Assembly: GCF_902833225.1 (NCBI RefSeq)
Contig: NZ_CADFEI010000005.1
Span: 62,001-126,000, forward strand
Length of the DNA stretch: 64,000 nt
Source of the DNA: Burkholderia sp. BCC1644
GTDB taxonomy: Bacteria > Pseudomonadota > Gammaproteobacteria > Burkholderiales > Burkholderiaceae
Reading direction: 5' to 3'
Position numbers and translations under genes: made by a program. A model generated the notes under the pieces. The model saw only the letters and a program-made list of their open reading frames with translations, had not been told where the DNA came from and ran no database searches. Shown in pieces: positions 39,271 to 48,822 of this stretch (positions are counted from its first letter, which is position 1; every line of letters starts with the position of its first letter).

Positions 39271-39561
39271 ATGAAAATCCAATCGCTCGTAGCCGCAGTG
39301 CTTCTCGGCGGCATGCTGGCTTCCCCCGCATTCGCGGCGAACAGCCAGCAGGACAAGATGAAGGCCTGTAACACCCAGGCAGCCGGCAAGTCGGGCGACG
39401 AACGCAAGGCGTTCATGAAGGACTGCCTGTCGGCGAAGCCCGCGAAGGCGATGTCGCAGCAGGACAAGATGAAGGCCTGCAACACGCAAGCCACCGGCAA
39501 GAAGGGCGACGACCGCAAGGCGTTCATGAAGAGCTGCCTGAGCAATCAGCCGGCCGCCTGA
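39271..39561 (+). CDS. PsiF repeat periplasmic protein (two tandem repeats)
   Basis: A 96-residue secreted protein. The signal peptide (MKIQSLVAAVLLGGMLASPAFA) ends near residue 22. Two PsiF repeats follow, each about 29 residues and sharing QQDKMKACNTQA, GDxRKAFMKxCLS. PsiF is phosphate-starvation-inducible in E. coli and its function is unknown. The start was chosen over upstream in-frame codons by signal peptide and GGGAG spacing. Confidence 0.88.
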   Translation: MKIQSLVAAVLLGGMLASPAFAANSQQDKMKACNTQAAGKSGDERKAFMKDCLSAKPAKAMSQQDKMKACNTQATGKKGDDRKAFMKSCLSNQPAA

Positions 39562-39581
39562 GTTCCGGCGCTCCCGTATCG

Positions 39582-39622
39582 AATGCCGCGTACCGCTTCG
39601 GCGGGCGCGGCATTTTCGTTTT
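39582..39622 (+). terminator. Intrinsic terminator of the PsiF gene
   Basis: Arms AATGCCGCG (39582-39590) and CGCGGCATT (39606-39614) with an inner CCGC/GCGG helix and a TTTTCGTTTTC tail. Confidence 0.88.
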
Positions 39623-39818
39623 CGTTGCACGCGCATCGACACCCGCGCCTCCCGCCTGATTTCCCCTTCCCGCCCCGCTTTTCCTGCCCGCTGCCACATG
39701 GTGCGGCAATTCGCCGCGTTTTCTTCTATGATGGCTGCAACGCGGCCCACCCAAGTACAAGAAGCGCCATCGGGCCGCCCTCGAGACGGACGCGCACGCG
39801 CGTCAAACGGAGGCTTGG

Positions 39819-40268
39819 ATGGCATGGAGACAACACCGCTGGTTCCGCCGCTGGCTGATCGTGATCGTGTTCTGGGCCGTGCCCGTCGCGATCGTCGCCG
39901 TCCGCGAGATCCGCGAGGAAATGGCCTACAACAAGGCGGACCTGCAGCTCGCGCTGACCACCTGGCAGCTCACCGATGCGCAGCAGGCCGCAGGCGCCGC
40001 CGCGAAGTGCCACGGGGAGCCTGACGAGGCGCGCGCGGCCGGCTGCCCGGTCGACGTGCTCGCCGCCAACGCGCCGCGCCAGCAGGCGGCCCGCGACGAA
40101 TACGTGGTGCGCCGCAATACGCTCGCCGGCTACCTGTGGCACGCGTTCGTCGGCTACTGGGTCGTCCCGGCCGCGTTCCTGTTCGCGTGCGGCGTCGTGA
40201 TCGCGCTGATCCGCCGCGCACTGCGCCGCCCGCCGATCAAGCCGCCTGTTCCGCCGGTCACGCACTGA
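39819..40268 (+). CDS. Uncharacterised two-helix membrane protein
   Basis: A 149-residue protein. A first hydrophobic helix (about 11-29) follows a basic N-terminus (MAWRQHRWFRRW). A soluble central region contains two cysteines (AAKCHGE, AAGCPVD) that could form a periplasmic disulfide. A second helix (about 112-132) is followed by a basic tail. The topology suggests both ends in the cytoplasm with a periplasmic loop. The family is not recognised. The ATG follows AAACGGAGG. Confidence 0.75.
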   Translation: MAWRQHRWFRRWLIVIVFWAVPVAIVAVREIREEMAYNKADLQLALTTWQLTDAQQAAGAAAKCHGEPDEARAAGCPVDVLAANAPRQQAARDEYVVRRNTLAGYLWHAFVGYWVVPAAFLFACGVVIALIRRALRRPPIKPPVPPVTH

Positions 40269-40515
40269 CGTACGCCGCAGGCGCCTGCCGCCCTCCCGAT
40301 CGACCGTCGAGTTCCCCGCGCGCGCCGACCACGTGCGGGGCGCCCCGCACGCGCCGGCGCCGCTTCGTCCGTTGGCGCGCCGCGACACCCCCGAGCGATT
40401 TGACGCTTTTTCATGCGCCGACGAAAAGGGGCTGTAATCCGCTGTGATATAACTGCCGACGTGATCCGCCTCATGAGCGAGACTCACTCCGAACATCATC
40501 CGATGGAGAAGAACG

Positions 40516-41103
40516 ATGCAAAAACGGAATCTTGTGCTGAAAGCCGCCGCTGCGCTCATCGTCGGTAGCCTCGCGCTCACCGGTTGCACCACCACCCCGG
40601 ACAAGCCGGACAACGCCGCGACCAACGCGTCGAAGCGCCAGTCGATCGACGCGAGCGTCGACGCCACGCTGTCGCGCATGTACTCCACGGTCAAGGGTTC
40701 GCGCGAACTCGTCGCGAAGTCGCGCGGCGTGCTGGTGTTCCCCGAAGTGATCCAGGCCGGCTTCATCGTCGGCGGCCAGTCCGGCAACGGCGCGCTGCGC
40801 GTCGGCGGCAGCACGGTCGGCTACTACAACACGTCGTCGCTGTCGGTCGGCCTGCAGGCCGGTGCGCAGTCGAAGGCGATCGTGTTCCTGTTCATGACGC
40901 AGGAAGCGCTCGACGAATTCCGCGGCTCGGACGGCTGGGCAGCCGGTGCCGGCGCGTCGGTCGCGCTCGTGAAGATGGGCGCGAACGGCGCGGTCGACAC
41001 GACCACGGCCACCGCGCCGGTCCAGGTCGTCGTACTGACGAACGCGGGCCTGATGGGCGACGTGTCGATCAACGGCACGAAGGTCACGAAGCTCAAGATC
41101 TGA
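40516..41103 (+). CDS. SYLF/YSC84-like lipoprotein
   Basis: A 195-residue lipoprotein (lipobox LTGC, Cys24 lipidated). It is followed by a SYLF/YSC84 domain (KSRGVLVFPEVIQAGFIVGGQSGNGAL..., here KSRGVLVFPEV and VGLQAGAQSKAIVFLFMTQEAL). SYLF domains bind lipids; bacterial members are envelope proteins of unknown role. It has its own terminator downstream. Confidence 0.88.
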   Translation: MQKRNLVLKAAAALIVGSLALTGCTTTPDKPDNAATNASKRQSIDASVDATLSRMYSTVKGSRELVAKSRGVLVFPEVIQAGFIVGGQSGNGALRVGGSTVGYYNTSSLSVGLQAGAQSKAIVFLFMTQEALDEFRGSDGWAAGAGASVALVKMGANGAVDTTTATAPVQVVVLTNAGLMGDVSINGTKVTKLKI

Positions 41104-41144
41104 CGCTGATGCACCGCCCGTGCGCGCCGCGCGCGGGCCATGCG

Positions 41145-41181
41145 AAAACGGCGATGTCCTTGCGGGCATCGCCGTTTTTTT
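41145..41181 (+). terminator. Intrinsic terminator of the SYLF lipoprotein gene
   Basis: 9-bp stem (arms 41148-41156 and 41167-41175) followed by T-run 41175-41181. The minus strand also has a TTTT, so it may serve the convergent glycosyltransferase gene. Confidence 0.88.
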
Positions 41182-41208
41182 ATCCGTCCGCGTGCTGCGT
41201 CGGGCCGT

Positions 41209-42273
41209 TCAGGTCGTCGAGTCGATCACCTTGAAGCGCGAGCGCTTCTGCGCGCGGATCACCGACTGGTAGACGTCGACGTACTGCTGCGCCATCCGGC
41301 GCGACGTGAAGCGCTCCTCGAAGCGCTGGCGCACACGCGCACGCGGCAGCAGGTGCAGCCGGTTCACGGCAGCGACCGCACTGATTTCATCCTCGACGAT
41401 GAAGCCCGACACGCCCTCGTCCACCACTTCGGGCACCGCGCCGCGATTGAACGCGATCACCGGCGTGCCGCACGACATCGCCTCGATCATCACGAGGCCG
41501 AACGGCTCCGGCCAATCGATCGGAAACAGCAGTGCATGCGCGCCCGACAGGAATTCGGCCTTCTGGTGATCGGCGATCTCGCCGATGTATTCGACGTGCG
41601 GCAGCGCGAAGAGCGGCTTGATCTCGCGGTCGAAGTACTCCTGGTCGGCCGCGTCGATCTTCGCCGCGATCCGGATCGGCAGCCCGCACTGGCGCGCGAT
41701 GCGAATCGCGGTGTCGACGCGCTTCTCCGGCGAGATGCGCCCGAGGAACGCGAGGTAGCGCGGCTCGACGGGTTGCGGCATGTAAAGCGTGTCGGGCAGC
41801 CCGTGATAGACCGTCGTCAGCCATTTCGCCTGCGGCAGCGGCTGGCGCTGCGAGTTCGAAATCGAGATCACCGGCGCCGTGTTGAACGTGTCGAACACCG
41901 GCTGCTGCTCGGGCAGGTCGAGCCGGCCGTGCAGCGTCGTCACGTACGGCGTTTCCTGCCGGTTGAAGACCGAGAACGAGTAGTAGTCCATGTGGAAATG
42001 GAGCACGTCGAAATCCTTCGCACGGCGTGCGACCGTCTCCATCAGCAGCATGTGCGGGGCGACGCGGTCGCGGATCGACGAATCGAGCCGCAGCGCACGC
42101 GGCCAGACCGGCTCGAGCTTCGCACGCGTCGTCGAGTCGCCGCTCGCGAACAGCGTCACATCATGGCCGAGCTCGACGAGCGCCTCGGTGATGTAGGACA
42201 CGACGCGCTCGGTGCCGCCGTACAGCTTCGGCGGCACGGATTCGGTCAGCGGGGCGATCTGCGCAATTCTCAT
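41209..42273 (-). CDS. Glycosyltransferase family 4 protein
   Basis: A 354-residue GT4 enzyme. The N-terminus has PLTESVPPKLYGGTERVVSY; the C-terminal donor domain has LGRISPEKRVDTAIRIA and GTPVIAFNRGAVPEVVDEG. No transmembrane helices were seen. The acceptor and sugar are unknown. A stand-alone gene convergent with the SYLF lipoprotein; 278 bases separate it from the AAA ATPase. Confidence 0.9.
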   Translation of the reverse strand: MRIAQIAPLTESVPPKLYGGTERVVSYITEALVELGHDVTLFASGDSTTRAKLEPVWPRALRLDSSIRDRVAPHMLLMETVARRAKDFDVLHFHMDYYSFSVFNRQETPYVTTLHGRLDLPEQQPVFDTFNTAPVISISNSQRQPLPQAKWLTTVYHGLPDTLYMPQPVEPRYLAFLGRISPEKRVDTAIRIARQCGLPIRIAAKIDAADQEYFDREIKPLFALPHVEYIGEIADHQKAEFLSGAHALLFPIDWPEPFGLVMIEAMSCGTPVIAFNRGAVPEVVDEGVSGFIVEDEISAVAAVNRLHLLPRARVRQRFEERFTSRRMAQQYVDVYQSVIRAQKRSRFKVIDSTT

Positions 42274-42551
42274 GGTTCACGTCTCCTGTGTCCTGTCCCT
42301 TGCGGCACGGCCGGCGGGCGATTGCGCCATTGCGCTCCCCCTCCCCATGCAGCGCTGGCCGGCAAGGCGCCGGCCGGATATCCCGACATTATTCGCGATC
42401 CCGATGCCCGGAACCGCCTGCCTTGCATTTTATGGACGTTGTTACAGGCAGGATACATTCCGTTCGCCGGGTCCGCCGCCCCGAACCGGGCGCGGCCCGA
42501 TCGATCCGCCCCCTTTAGTGATACAGGCGGGAGCGCACGCCACCCGGCCCG

Positions 42552-43727
42552 TCAACGCGACGGCCACTTCCAGGCCGGCAAGTCGCGCGTGTCGGCATCG
42601 ACGAGCGAAGTCGCGCCGAGCTGTTTGTCGAGCACCAGCGATTCGCAGCCGGCCTCGCGCTCGAGCGTCGCGATCAGCCGCGCCGCGTGCGACACGACGA
42701 GCACCTGCGAACGCTGCGCGGCCTGCGCGATCAGGCGGCCGAGCGCCGGCAGCAGATCGGGATGCAGGCTCGTTTCCGGTTCGTTCAGCACCATCAGCGC
42801 CGGCGGGCGCGGCGTCAGCAGCGCGGCAGCGAGCAGCAGGTAACGCAGCGTGCCGTCGGACAGCTCGGCCGCCGCCAGCGGCCGCAGCAGGCCCGGCTGG
42901 CGCATCAGCACGTCGAAACGGCCGCGGCCACCCGGATTCTCGATCTCGACCGACGCGCCGGGAAACGCGTCGTCGATCGCCGCATCGAGCGCCGCACCGT
43001 CGCCGATTTCGCGGATCGTCTGCAGCGCGGCGGCCAGGTCCGCGCCATCGTCCGCGAGCACCGGCGTATGGGTGCCGATGTGCGACTGCCGCGCCGGCGC
43101 CTGCGCGTCGGTCCGGAAATGGTCGTAGAAGCGCCACGAGCGGATGCGCTCGCGCACCGCGATCATCTCCGGCGCACCGGTCGGATCGGCGAACTCGGTC
43201 ATCATGCTGTCGAAGCTCGCGACCGGCTGCGGAATCGTCTGCCAGTCGCCCGACGCGGTGCGCGCGCGGATCTGCGCGCCCTGCCGGTCGACCAGCAGCG
43301 TCGACGGGCGCAACAGCGCGCCGCCCCAGATGCATTCGCGCTTGACCACCGGATCGAGCGCGAATTGCGAATTGCTCGGAAGCGGCAGGCCGAGATCGAT
43401 CGAATAGCCGAAATCGTCGCACGCAAAGCCGAGCTTCAGGCTCACGGGGCCCTTGCGCACCGTGCCCGTGACCGGCGTCTCGCCGGCCAGCATCGCGCGC
43501 GAGAAGCGCTCGGGGCCCGCCCACAGCGTCGACGGCAACCCGCCTTCGCGGGCGAGCGACGGAATCACGCGGCCCTGCGCGGTATCGGCGAGCAGCCGCA
43601 GTGCGCGGTACACACTCGACTTGCCGCTGCCGTTCGGCCCCGTGACGACGTTGAGCGCCGCGAGCGGCACGATCAGCTCGCGCAGCGAGCGGTAATTGGC
43701 GATGGCAAGCGTTTTCAGCGCGGTCAT
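42552..43727 (-). CDS. AAA/SMC-like ATPase (COG4637-like)
   Basis: A 391-residue ATPase. Walker A VTGPNGSGKSSVYRAL (about residues 28-43), signature AAELSDGTLRYLLL, and Walker B LMVLNEPETSLHPDLLPAL, where Asn occupies the position of the usual Asp before Glu-Pro-Glu. The D-loop and H-loop (VVSHAARL) are present. It is like RecF/OLD-type proteins. Function is unknown. The ATG at 43727 was chosen because the upstream in-frame extension lacks homology. It lies 36 bases after the MscS gene. Confidence 0.85.
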   Translation of the reverse strand: MTALKTLAIANYRSLRELIVPLAALNVVTGPNGSGKSSVYRALRLLADTAQGRVIPSLAREGGLPSTLWAGPERFSRAMLAGETPVTGTVRKGPVSLKLGFACDDFGYSIDLGLPLPSNSQFALDPVVKRECIWGGALLRPSTLLVDRQGAQIRARTASGDWQTIPQPVASFDSMMTEFADPTGAPEMIAVRERIRSWRFYDHFRTDAQAPARQSHIGTHTPVLADDGADLAAALQTIREIGDGAALDAAIDDAFPGASVEIENPGGRGRFDVLMRQPGLLRPLAAAELSDGTLRYLLLAAALLTPRPPALMVLNEPETSLHPDLLPALGRLIAQAAQRSQVLVVSHAARLIATLEREAGCESLVLDKQLGATSLVDADTRDLPAWKWPSR

Positions 43728-43763
43728 GGGAACGAGGAATGGCAGACAGGCACCGGGCCGCAC

Positions 43764-44936
43764 TCAGCGGCCCTCGGCGGCCTGCGGATCGGCAGCGGTA
43801 TTGGCCGCCGTGCTGGCGGCAGGCGCCCGCGCGTGCGGCCGTTCGGGATTCGGTGCGTCCGGCGCGGATTCGTGCGGATACAGCTCCATCCGGTTGCGCG
43901 GCAGGCATTGCGGATAGCGGTCCTGCAGGTACGCGATCAACCCTTCGCGCACGCGGCAGCGCAGATCCCAGCACGACGGCGAATCGGCCGCGCTGACGAG
44001 CGCGCGCAACTGCATCGTGCGCTCCGTTGCGTCGGTCACTTGCAGCACCTGCACACGGCCGTCCCACTCGGGCGCCGCGTGGACGAGCCGCGCGAGTTCC
44101 TCGCGCAGCGGCGCGAGCGGCGTGAGGTAGTCGACCGACAGGTAGACCGTGCCGATGATTTCCGAGCTGCTGCGCGTCCAGTTCGTGAACGGGTTCTCGA
44201 TGATCCACTGCAGCGGCACGACGAGGCGCCGCTGGTCCCACAGCCGCACCGACACGAACGACCCGGTGATTTCCTCGATGCGCCCCCACTCGCCCTGGAT
44301 CACGACCACGTCGTCGAGCCGGATCGGCTGCGTGAGTGCGATCTGCAGCCCGGCGATCAGGTTGCCGAGCACCGGCCGCGCGGCGATACCGGCAACCAGG
44401 CCCGCGACGCCAGCCGACGCCAGCAGGCTCGCGCCCACCTGGCGCACGTTCGGGAACGTCATCAGCGCGGCGCCGGTGCCGATGATCACGATCAGCACCA
44501 TCACGGTCCGCACGAGCACCTTGGCCTGCGTATGGATGCGCCGCGCCTGGAGATTGTCGGCCGTATCGATCGGATGGGCCTGGATGATCGCGTCGCCGAC
44601 ACCGGCCGCGAGCCGCACCAGCAGCCACGTGAGCGACACGATCGAGCCGACCGCGGCCGCGGTGCGCATGCCGCGCACGAACGACATGCCGTCGTCCGCC
44701 TGGACCCACAGGAATTCGAGCGCCAGCAGCGCGAGCACGACGAGCGACGGCTTGTCGATGTAGCGCAGGATCGCGCTCATCAGCGGATACGGTTGCGCGA
44801 TGCGCTTGACGATGCGTGCGCCGAGACGGTGCACGATCGTGACGACGAGTATGACGACGACCGACACGGCCAGCGTGCCGAGCCACGAATGCAGCGGCGC
44901 ATCGGCGATGCGCTGCAGTTCCTCGATTGAAATCAT
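43764..44936 (-). CDS. Small-conductance mechanosensitive channel family (MscS) protein
   Basis: A 390-residue protein with about five hydrophobic helices and the pore-lining segment ASAGVAGLVAGIAARPVLGN (Gly/Ala-rich MscS TM3). It is followed by the beta-domain GEWGRIEEITGSFVSVRLWDQR. The C-terminus is a Pro/Ala-rich tail. It is a candidate osmotic-stress release channel. Confidence 0.93.
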   Translation of the reverse strand: MISIEELQRIADAPLHSWLGTLAVSVVVILVVTIVHRLGARIVKRIAQPYPLMSAILRYIDKPSLVVLALLALEFLWVQADDGMSFVRGMRTAAAVGSIVSLTWLLVRLAAGVGDAIIQAHPIDTADNLQARRIHTQAKVLVRTVMVLIVIIGTGAALMTFPNVRQVGASLLASAGVAGLVAGIAARPVLGNLIAGLQIALTQPIRLDDVVVIQGEWGRIEEITGSFVSVRLWDQRRLVVPLQWIIENPFTNWTRSSSEIIGTVYLSVDYLTPLAPLREELARLVHAAPEWDGRVQVLQVTDATERTMQLRALVSAADSPSCWDLRCRVREGLIAYLQDRYPQCLPRNRMELYPHESAPDAPNPERPHARAPAASTAANTAADPQAAEGR

Positions 44937-45025
44937 CGGCGCCCTTGGGTGATGAGGCGCACGCGCCTCGTCCTGGATGCGTCGGCGACGTCCGGGCCGC
45001 GCATGCGCCCGGACACGGCGTCAGA

Positions 45026-45382
45026 TCAGTTGCCGCTCCTGCACGGAAACGCCTTGCCGAGACCGAGCGACACCGCGGTGCTCGCGTTGTAGTCGGCGAG
45101 CTTCGGATTTTCCGCGATGTACTTGCGCACCGCGTCGGTCATCTGCTGCGCCCGGATGTCGGGCGGCAGGCAGAAATACTGGCCGACCCGCGGCCCCGTC
45201 GTGCCGCCGATCGCGTCGATCGTGTTGTAGACGCCGTCGGCGGCGCCTTCGATGTAGGCCGCGCACGACGCCCGCGACTTGACGTCCGTCTTCGCGCACA
45301 GCCGGTCGAGATCCGCGCCCGTGAAAGCCGCCGCCGACAACGGTACGGCAAACGCCGCGGCACAAAACATTGCGCGCAACAT
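45026..45382 (-). CDS. Rap1a/Tai-like periplasmic protein
   Basis: A 118-residue protein; the signal peptide ends near residue 20 (FAVPLSAAAF). The mature part has four cysteines (29, 40, 71, 114), the two-disulfide pattern of Rap1a/Tai-type proteins. These include T6SS amidase-effector immunity proteins, but many homologues are orphan. No effector gene is next to it. Start 45382 follows AAGGAACACC. Confidence 0.72.
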   Translation of the reverse strand: MLRAMFCAAAFAVPLSAAAFTGADLDRLCAKTDVKSRASCAAYIEGAADGVYNTIDAIGGTTGPRVGQYFCLPPDIRAQQMTDAVRKYIAENPKLADYNASTAVSLGLGKAFPCRSGN

Positions 45383-45503
45383 GGTGTTCCTTATGTCAAT
45401 GCGGCCCGAGACCGCCTGCTGCCTTGGCCGGCGCGCCGCCGGACACCCTGCTCCGGCCGGAATCCGGCCGGGCGGGCGCACCGTCCGGACGCACCGAAAA
45501 CCG

Positions 45504-46214
45504 TCATTTTGCACTCTTTTGCGCATCTGCCGGCGCCGATCCACCGACGCGCTCGGTCCGCTTGCTCAGGATGTCGATCGCGTCCGGCGCCTTGTAGTGC
45601 TTCGCGAACTCGAGCGCGGTGATGCCGAGCTGGTTCTTCACCTGCGGATCGGCACCCTGGTCGAGCAGCAGGTTGACCGTCGATGCATGGTTGCCGCGCG
45701 CGGCCATCATCAGCGGGGTCGTGCCGTTCGGCGACGCGGTATCGATATAGGCGTCGTGGTCGAGCAGCAGCTTGACGACCGCGTCCTGGCCGTTGGTCGC
45801 CGCGTAGTGCAGCGGCGCCCAACCCTTCTTGCTGACTTCCGCGCCCTTGTCGATCAGCAGCTTCGCGAGGCCGACGTCGCCGTTCAGCGATGCCAGCATC
45901 AGCGCGTTCTCGCCGGCCTTGTCTTCCTTCTCGAGGTCGACGTTCGGCGTCGTCGCGATCGCGGCCGCGACCTTGTCCGACTTCTCGCGTGCGGCGATCA
46001 CCAGGATCGGATCGCCGTTCGGCGCGAGCGTGTTCGGGTCAAGCTTGCCGCTCTTGAGCTGCTTGCCGATGTCGGCGATGTCGTCGAACTTGACGGCCTT
46101 GACGATCGCGTCGAGCGACTCGGCATGCGCGCCGGCGGCAGCGAACAGGCCGCTCGCGACCAGCACGGCGGCGGCGAGTACGCGTTTGGGCAGATGATTG
46201 GTCGGCTTCGTCAT
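45504..46214 (-). CDS. Periplasmic ankyrin-repeat protein
   Basis: A 236-residue protein. A signal peptide (MTKPTNHLPKRVLAAAVLVA...) ends near AHA at about residue 31. Four to five ankyrin repeats follow, recognised by GWAPLHYAATNGQDAVVKLLL, NGTTPLMMAARGNHASTVNLLL and LGITALEFAKHYKAPDAI. The repeats are protein-binding scaffolds; the partner is unknown. The C-terminus is charged. Confidence 0.92.
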   Translation of the reverse strand: MTKPTNHLPKRVLAAAVLVASGLFAAAGAHAESLDAIVKAVKFDDIADIGKQLKSGKLDPNTLAPNGDPILVIAAREKSDKVAAAIATTPNVDLEKEDKAGENALMLASLNGDVGLAKLLIDKGAEVSKKGWAPLHYAATNGQDAVVKLLLDHDAYIDTASPNGTTPLMMAARGNHASTVNLLLDQGADPQVKNQLGITALEFAKHYKAPDAIDILSKRTERVGGSAPADAQKSAK

Positions 46215-46259
46215 TGTTGTGGGCTCCTTCCCTGGGTTGTGTCGGCTGCGCGCACGTCG

Positions 46260-47039
46260 TTAGCGGGCGATCTTGAACAGCCGGAAAAAGTTCTGCGTCG
46301 TCGCATCGGCGAGCGCCTCGACGGCGATCCCGCGTTCGGATGCGATAAAGCGTCCGACATGGCTGACGTACGCAGGTTCATTCGGCTTGCCGCGATACGG
46401 CACAGGCGCGAGGTACGGCGAGTCGGTCTCGATCAGCAGCCGCTCGAGCGGCACGCGCCGCGCGACGTCCTGCACGTCGGTCGCGCTCTTGAACGTGACG
46501 ATGCCCGACAGCGAGATATGGAAGTTCTGTGCGAGCGCCTGCTCGGCGACGGACCACGGCTCGGTGAAGCAGTGCATCACGCCGCCCGGCACGTCCGCGC
46601 GCTCCTCGGCCATGATCCGCAGCGTGTCTTCCGACGACGAGCGCGTATGGATGATCAGCGGCTTCATCGTCGCGGTCGCCGCGCGGATGTGCGTGCGAAA
46701 GCGTTCGCGCTGCCATTCCATGTCGGCGATCGAGCGGCCTTCGAGGCGGTAATAGTCGAGGCCCGTTTCGCCGATCGCGACGACCTTCGGGTGCGCGGCC
46801 AGCTCGACGAGCTCCGCGAGCGTCGGCTCGCGCGCCTCCTCGTGGTCGGGATGCACGCCGACCGACGCGTAGACGTTGTCGTGCGCGTCCGCGATCGCGA
46901 GCACGTCGGGCAGCGTCTCGAAATCGACGGACACGCACAGCGCGTGCGTGACGTCATGCTCGCGCATGTTCTCGAGAACGGCCGGCAGGCGGTCGGCCAG
47001 GCCCTTGAAATTGATGTGGCAGTGAGAGTCGACGAACAT
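46260..47039 (-). CDS. TatD family metal-dependent hydrolase
   Basis: A 259-residue TIM-barrel hydrolase. Metal ligands: FVDSHCHINF (HxH), GETGLDYYR, IHTRSSSEDT, MHCFTEPW and IETDSPYLAP. TatD enzymes are 3'-5' DNases. The gene is downstream of holB-tmk-mltG in the order typical of Proteobacteria. The start at 47039 gives standard length. Confidence 0.93.
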   Translation of the reverse strand: MFVDSHCHINFKGLADRLPAVLENMREHDVTHALCVSVDFETLPDVLAIADAHDNVYASVGVHPDHEEAREPTLAELVELAAHPKVVAIGETGLDYYRLEGRSIADMEWQRERFRTHIRAATATMKPLIIHTRSSSEDTLRIMAEERADVPGGVMHCFTEPWSVAEQALAQNFHISLSGIVTFKSATDVQDVARRVPLERLLIETDSPYLAPVPYRGKPNEPAYVSHVGRFIASERGIAVEALADATTQNFFRLFKIAR

Positions 47040-47153
47040 CGTGTTTCCTGAATACGTAAGACGCGCGCTCAAGCGCTCGCCGGCAGGCGGCAACGGGCCG
47101 CGTCGCCAGGTGATCCGTTCATCGTTTCGCAATCCACGGGAAACAATGCCGGA

Positions 47154-48182
47154 TCATGCAAACATTTCCCGATATCCGAGAAACAATTCCTCGAATACGA
47201 GCCGCGCGTTGAGCGGATGGTTCTCGACCGTCCGCTGCCGCGTCACGGCTTTCATGAAGCGTGCGAACGCGTTCGCGTCGACCGACTCCGCGCAGCGCGC
47301 GAGCGCCGCCGCGTGCATCGGGAAGTAGCGCGGCGCGCCCGCCATCCGTTGCGCGAGCAGATCGTACAGCCAGCGCTGCAGCCAGCCGAGCACCAGCGGC
47401 ACCGGCAGCTTCTGCAGCGTCTCGCCGCACGCGAACGGATCGCATGCCGCACCGGCCGCGAGCTGCCCGAGCGTGTAGTCGCGCAGCGGGCGGTTCTCGT
47501 CGCTCGCGAGCGCCAGCGCAGCGAGCGGCGCGCCGCCGGCTTCGGCAAGCAGCGCGTGCGCGTGGTCGACGCCTTGCGCCGCGAGCCATGCCTCGGCCGA
47601 GTCGGGCGCCGGCACCGTCATCGGCCACTGCCGGCAGCGGCTGATGATCGTCGGCAGCAAGCGGTCGATGCGTGCCGACACGAGCAGGAACACGACGCCG
47701 GACGGCGGCTCCTCCAGCGTTTTCAGCAACGCGTTCGACGCGGCGACGTTGAGCGCCTCGGCCGGATACAGCACGACGACGCGCGCGCCGCCGCGGTGCG
47801 AACCGACCCCGCAGAAGTCGAGCAGCGCGCGCACCTGCTCGATCTTGATTTCCTTGCTCGGCGCACGCGTCTTCTTGCCGCCTTCGTCCGCATCGGCCGG
47901 CTTCGCGTCGTCCGTGGCGCCCGGCGCTTCGCCGGCCAGCGCCTCGGGCAACACGATCCGGTAGTCCGGATGGTTGCCCTGCGAGAACCACGTGCAGGCC
48001 GCGCAGGCGCCGCACGGCTCGCCGTTCGGTTGAGGCGATTCGCACAGGAAGCCCTGTGCGAGATGCTGCGCGAACTGCAGCTTGCCGATCCCGGCCTGGC
48101 CGTGCAGCAGCAGCGCATGCGGCCATTGCGCGCGCAATTGCTGCAGGCGGTTCCAGTCGTCGGTCTGCCACGGATAGATCAT
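47154..48182 (-). CDS. holB: DNA polymerase III delta' subunit
   Basis: A 342-residue clamp-loader subunit. The degenerate P-loop GQAGIGK is followed by Leu-Gln rather than Thr/Ser, consistent with the non-hydrolysing delta' subunit. The zinc-binding cysteines are Cys47, 57, 60 and 63. A Lys-rich insertion (TDDAKPADADEGGKK, residues about 90-110) interrupts the usual domain. Lies 19 bases downstream of tmk. Confidence 0.94.
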   Translation of the reverse strand: MIYPWQTDDWNRLQQLRAQWPHALLLHGQAGIGKLQFAQHLAQGFLCESPQPNGEPCGACAACTWFSQGNHPDYRIVLPEALAGEAPGATDDAKPADADEGGKKTRAPSKEIKIEQVRALLDFCGVGSHRGGARVVVLYPAEALNVAASNALLKTLEEPPSGVVFLLVSARIDRLLPTIISRCRQWPMTVPAPDSAEAWLAAQGVDHAHALLAEAGGAPLAALALASDENRPLRDYTLGQLAAGAACDPFACGETLQKLPVPLVLGWLQRWLYDLLAQRMAGAPRYFPMHAAALARCAESVDANAFARFMKAVTRQRTVENHPLNARLVFEELFLGYREMFA

Positions 48183-48201
48183 GTGGTGCGTTCCTTGCGG
48201 G

Positions 48202-48822
48202 TTACAGCGCGGCGAGCACGCGTTCGAGCTGCTGGCGGATCTCGGGAATCGACTGCGTCGCGTCGACGATCGCGAAACGGTGCGGCGCCTCTTCCGCGCG
48301 CCGCAGGTATTCGCCGCGCGTGCGCGAGAAGAACGCGTCCGACTCGCTTTCGAATTTGTCGGGCATGCGCGCGGCGCCGCGGCGCTCGCTCGCGACGTGC
48401 GGCGCGACGTCGAACAGCACCGTGAGGTCGGGCTGGAACCCGCCCTGCACCCAGCGCTCGAGCGTCTCGAGCTTGTCGCGCGGCAGCCCGCGGCCGCCGC
48501 CCTGGTACGCGAACGTCGCGTCGGTGAAACGGTCGGACACGACCCAGTCGCCGCGCGCGAGCGCCGGCTCGATCACGAGCGCCAGATGCTCGCGGCGCGC
48601 GGCGAACATCAGCAGCGCTTCCGTCTCGAGATCCATCGGCTGGTTCAGCAGGATCTCGCGCAGTTTCTCGCCGAGCTGCGTGCCGCCCGGCTCGCGGGTC
48701 ACGACGACCTGTCGGCCGGCCGCGGCCAGCTTGCCCTGGAGCCGTTCGCAGAACCATTGCAGGTGGGTGGTCTTCCCCGCCCCGTCGATGCCTTCGAACG
48801 TGATGAATTTACCGCTCGCCAT
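48202..48822 (-). CDS. tmk: Thymidylate kinase
   Basis: A 206-residue dTMP kinase. P-loop [17 protein letters not shown] motif [19 protein letters not shown] and LID region. It makes dTDP. Its ATG overlaps the mltG stop (TAATG), so translation is coupled. mltG-tmk-holB-tatD is a conserved gene order. Confidence 0.97.
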   Translation of the reverse strand: MASGKFITFEGIDGAGKTTHLQWFCERLQGKLAAAGRQVVVTREPGGTQLGEKLREILLNQPMDLETEALLMFAARREHLALVIEPALARGDWVVSDRFTDATFAYQGGGRGLPRDKLETLERWVQGGFQPDLTVLFDVAPHVASERRGAARMPDKFESESDAFFSRTRGEYLRRAEEAPHRFAIVDATQSIPEIRQQLERVLAAL

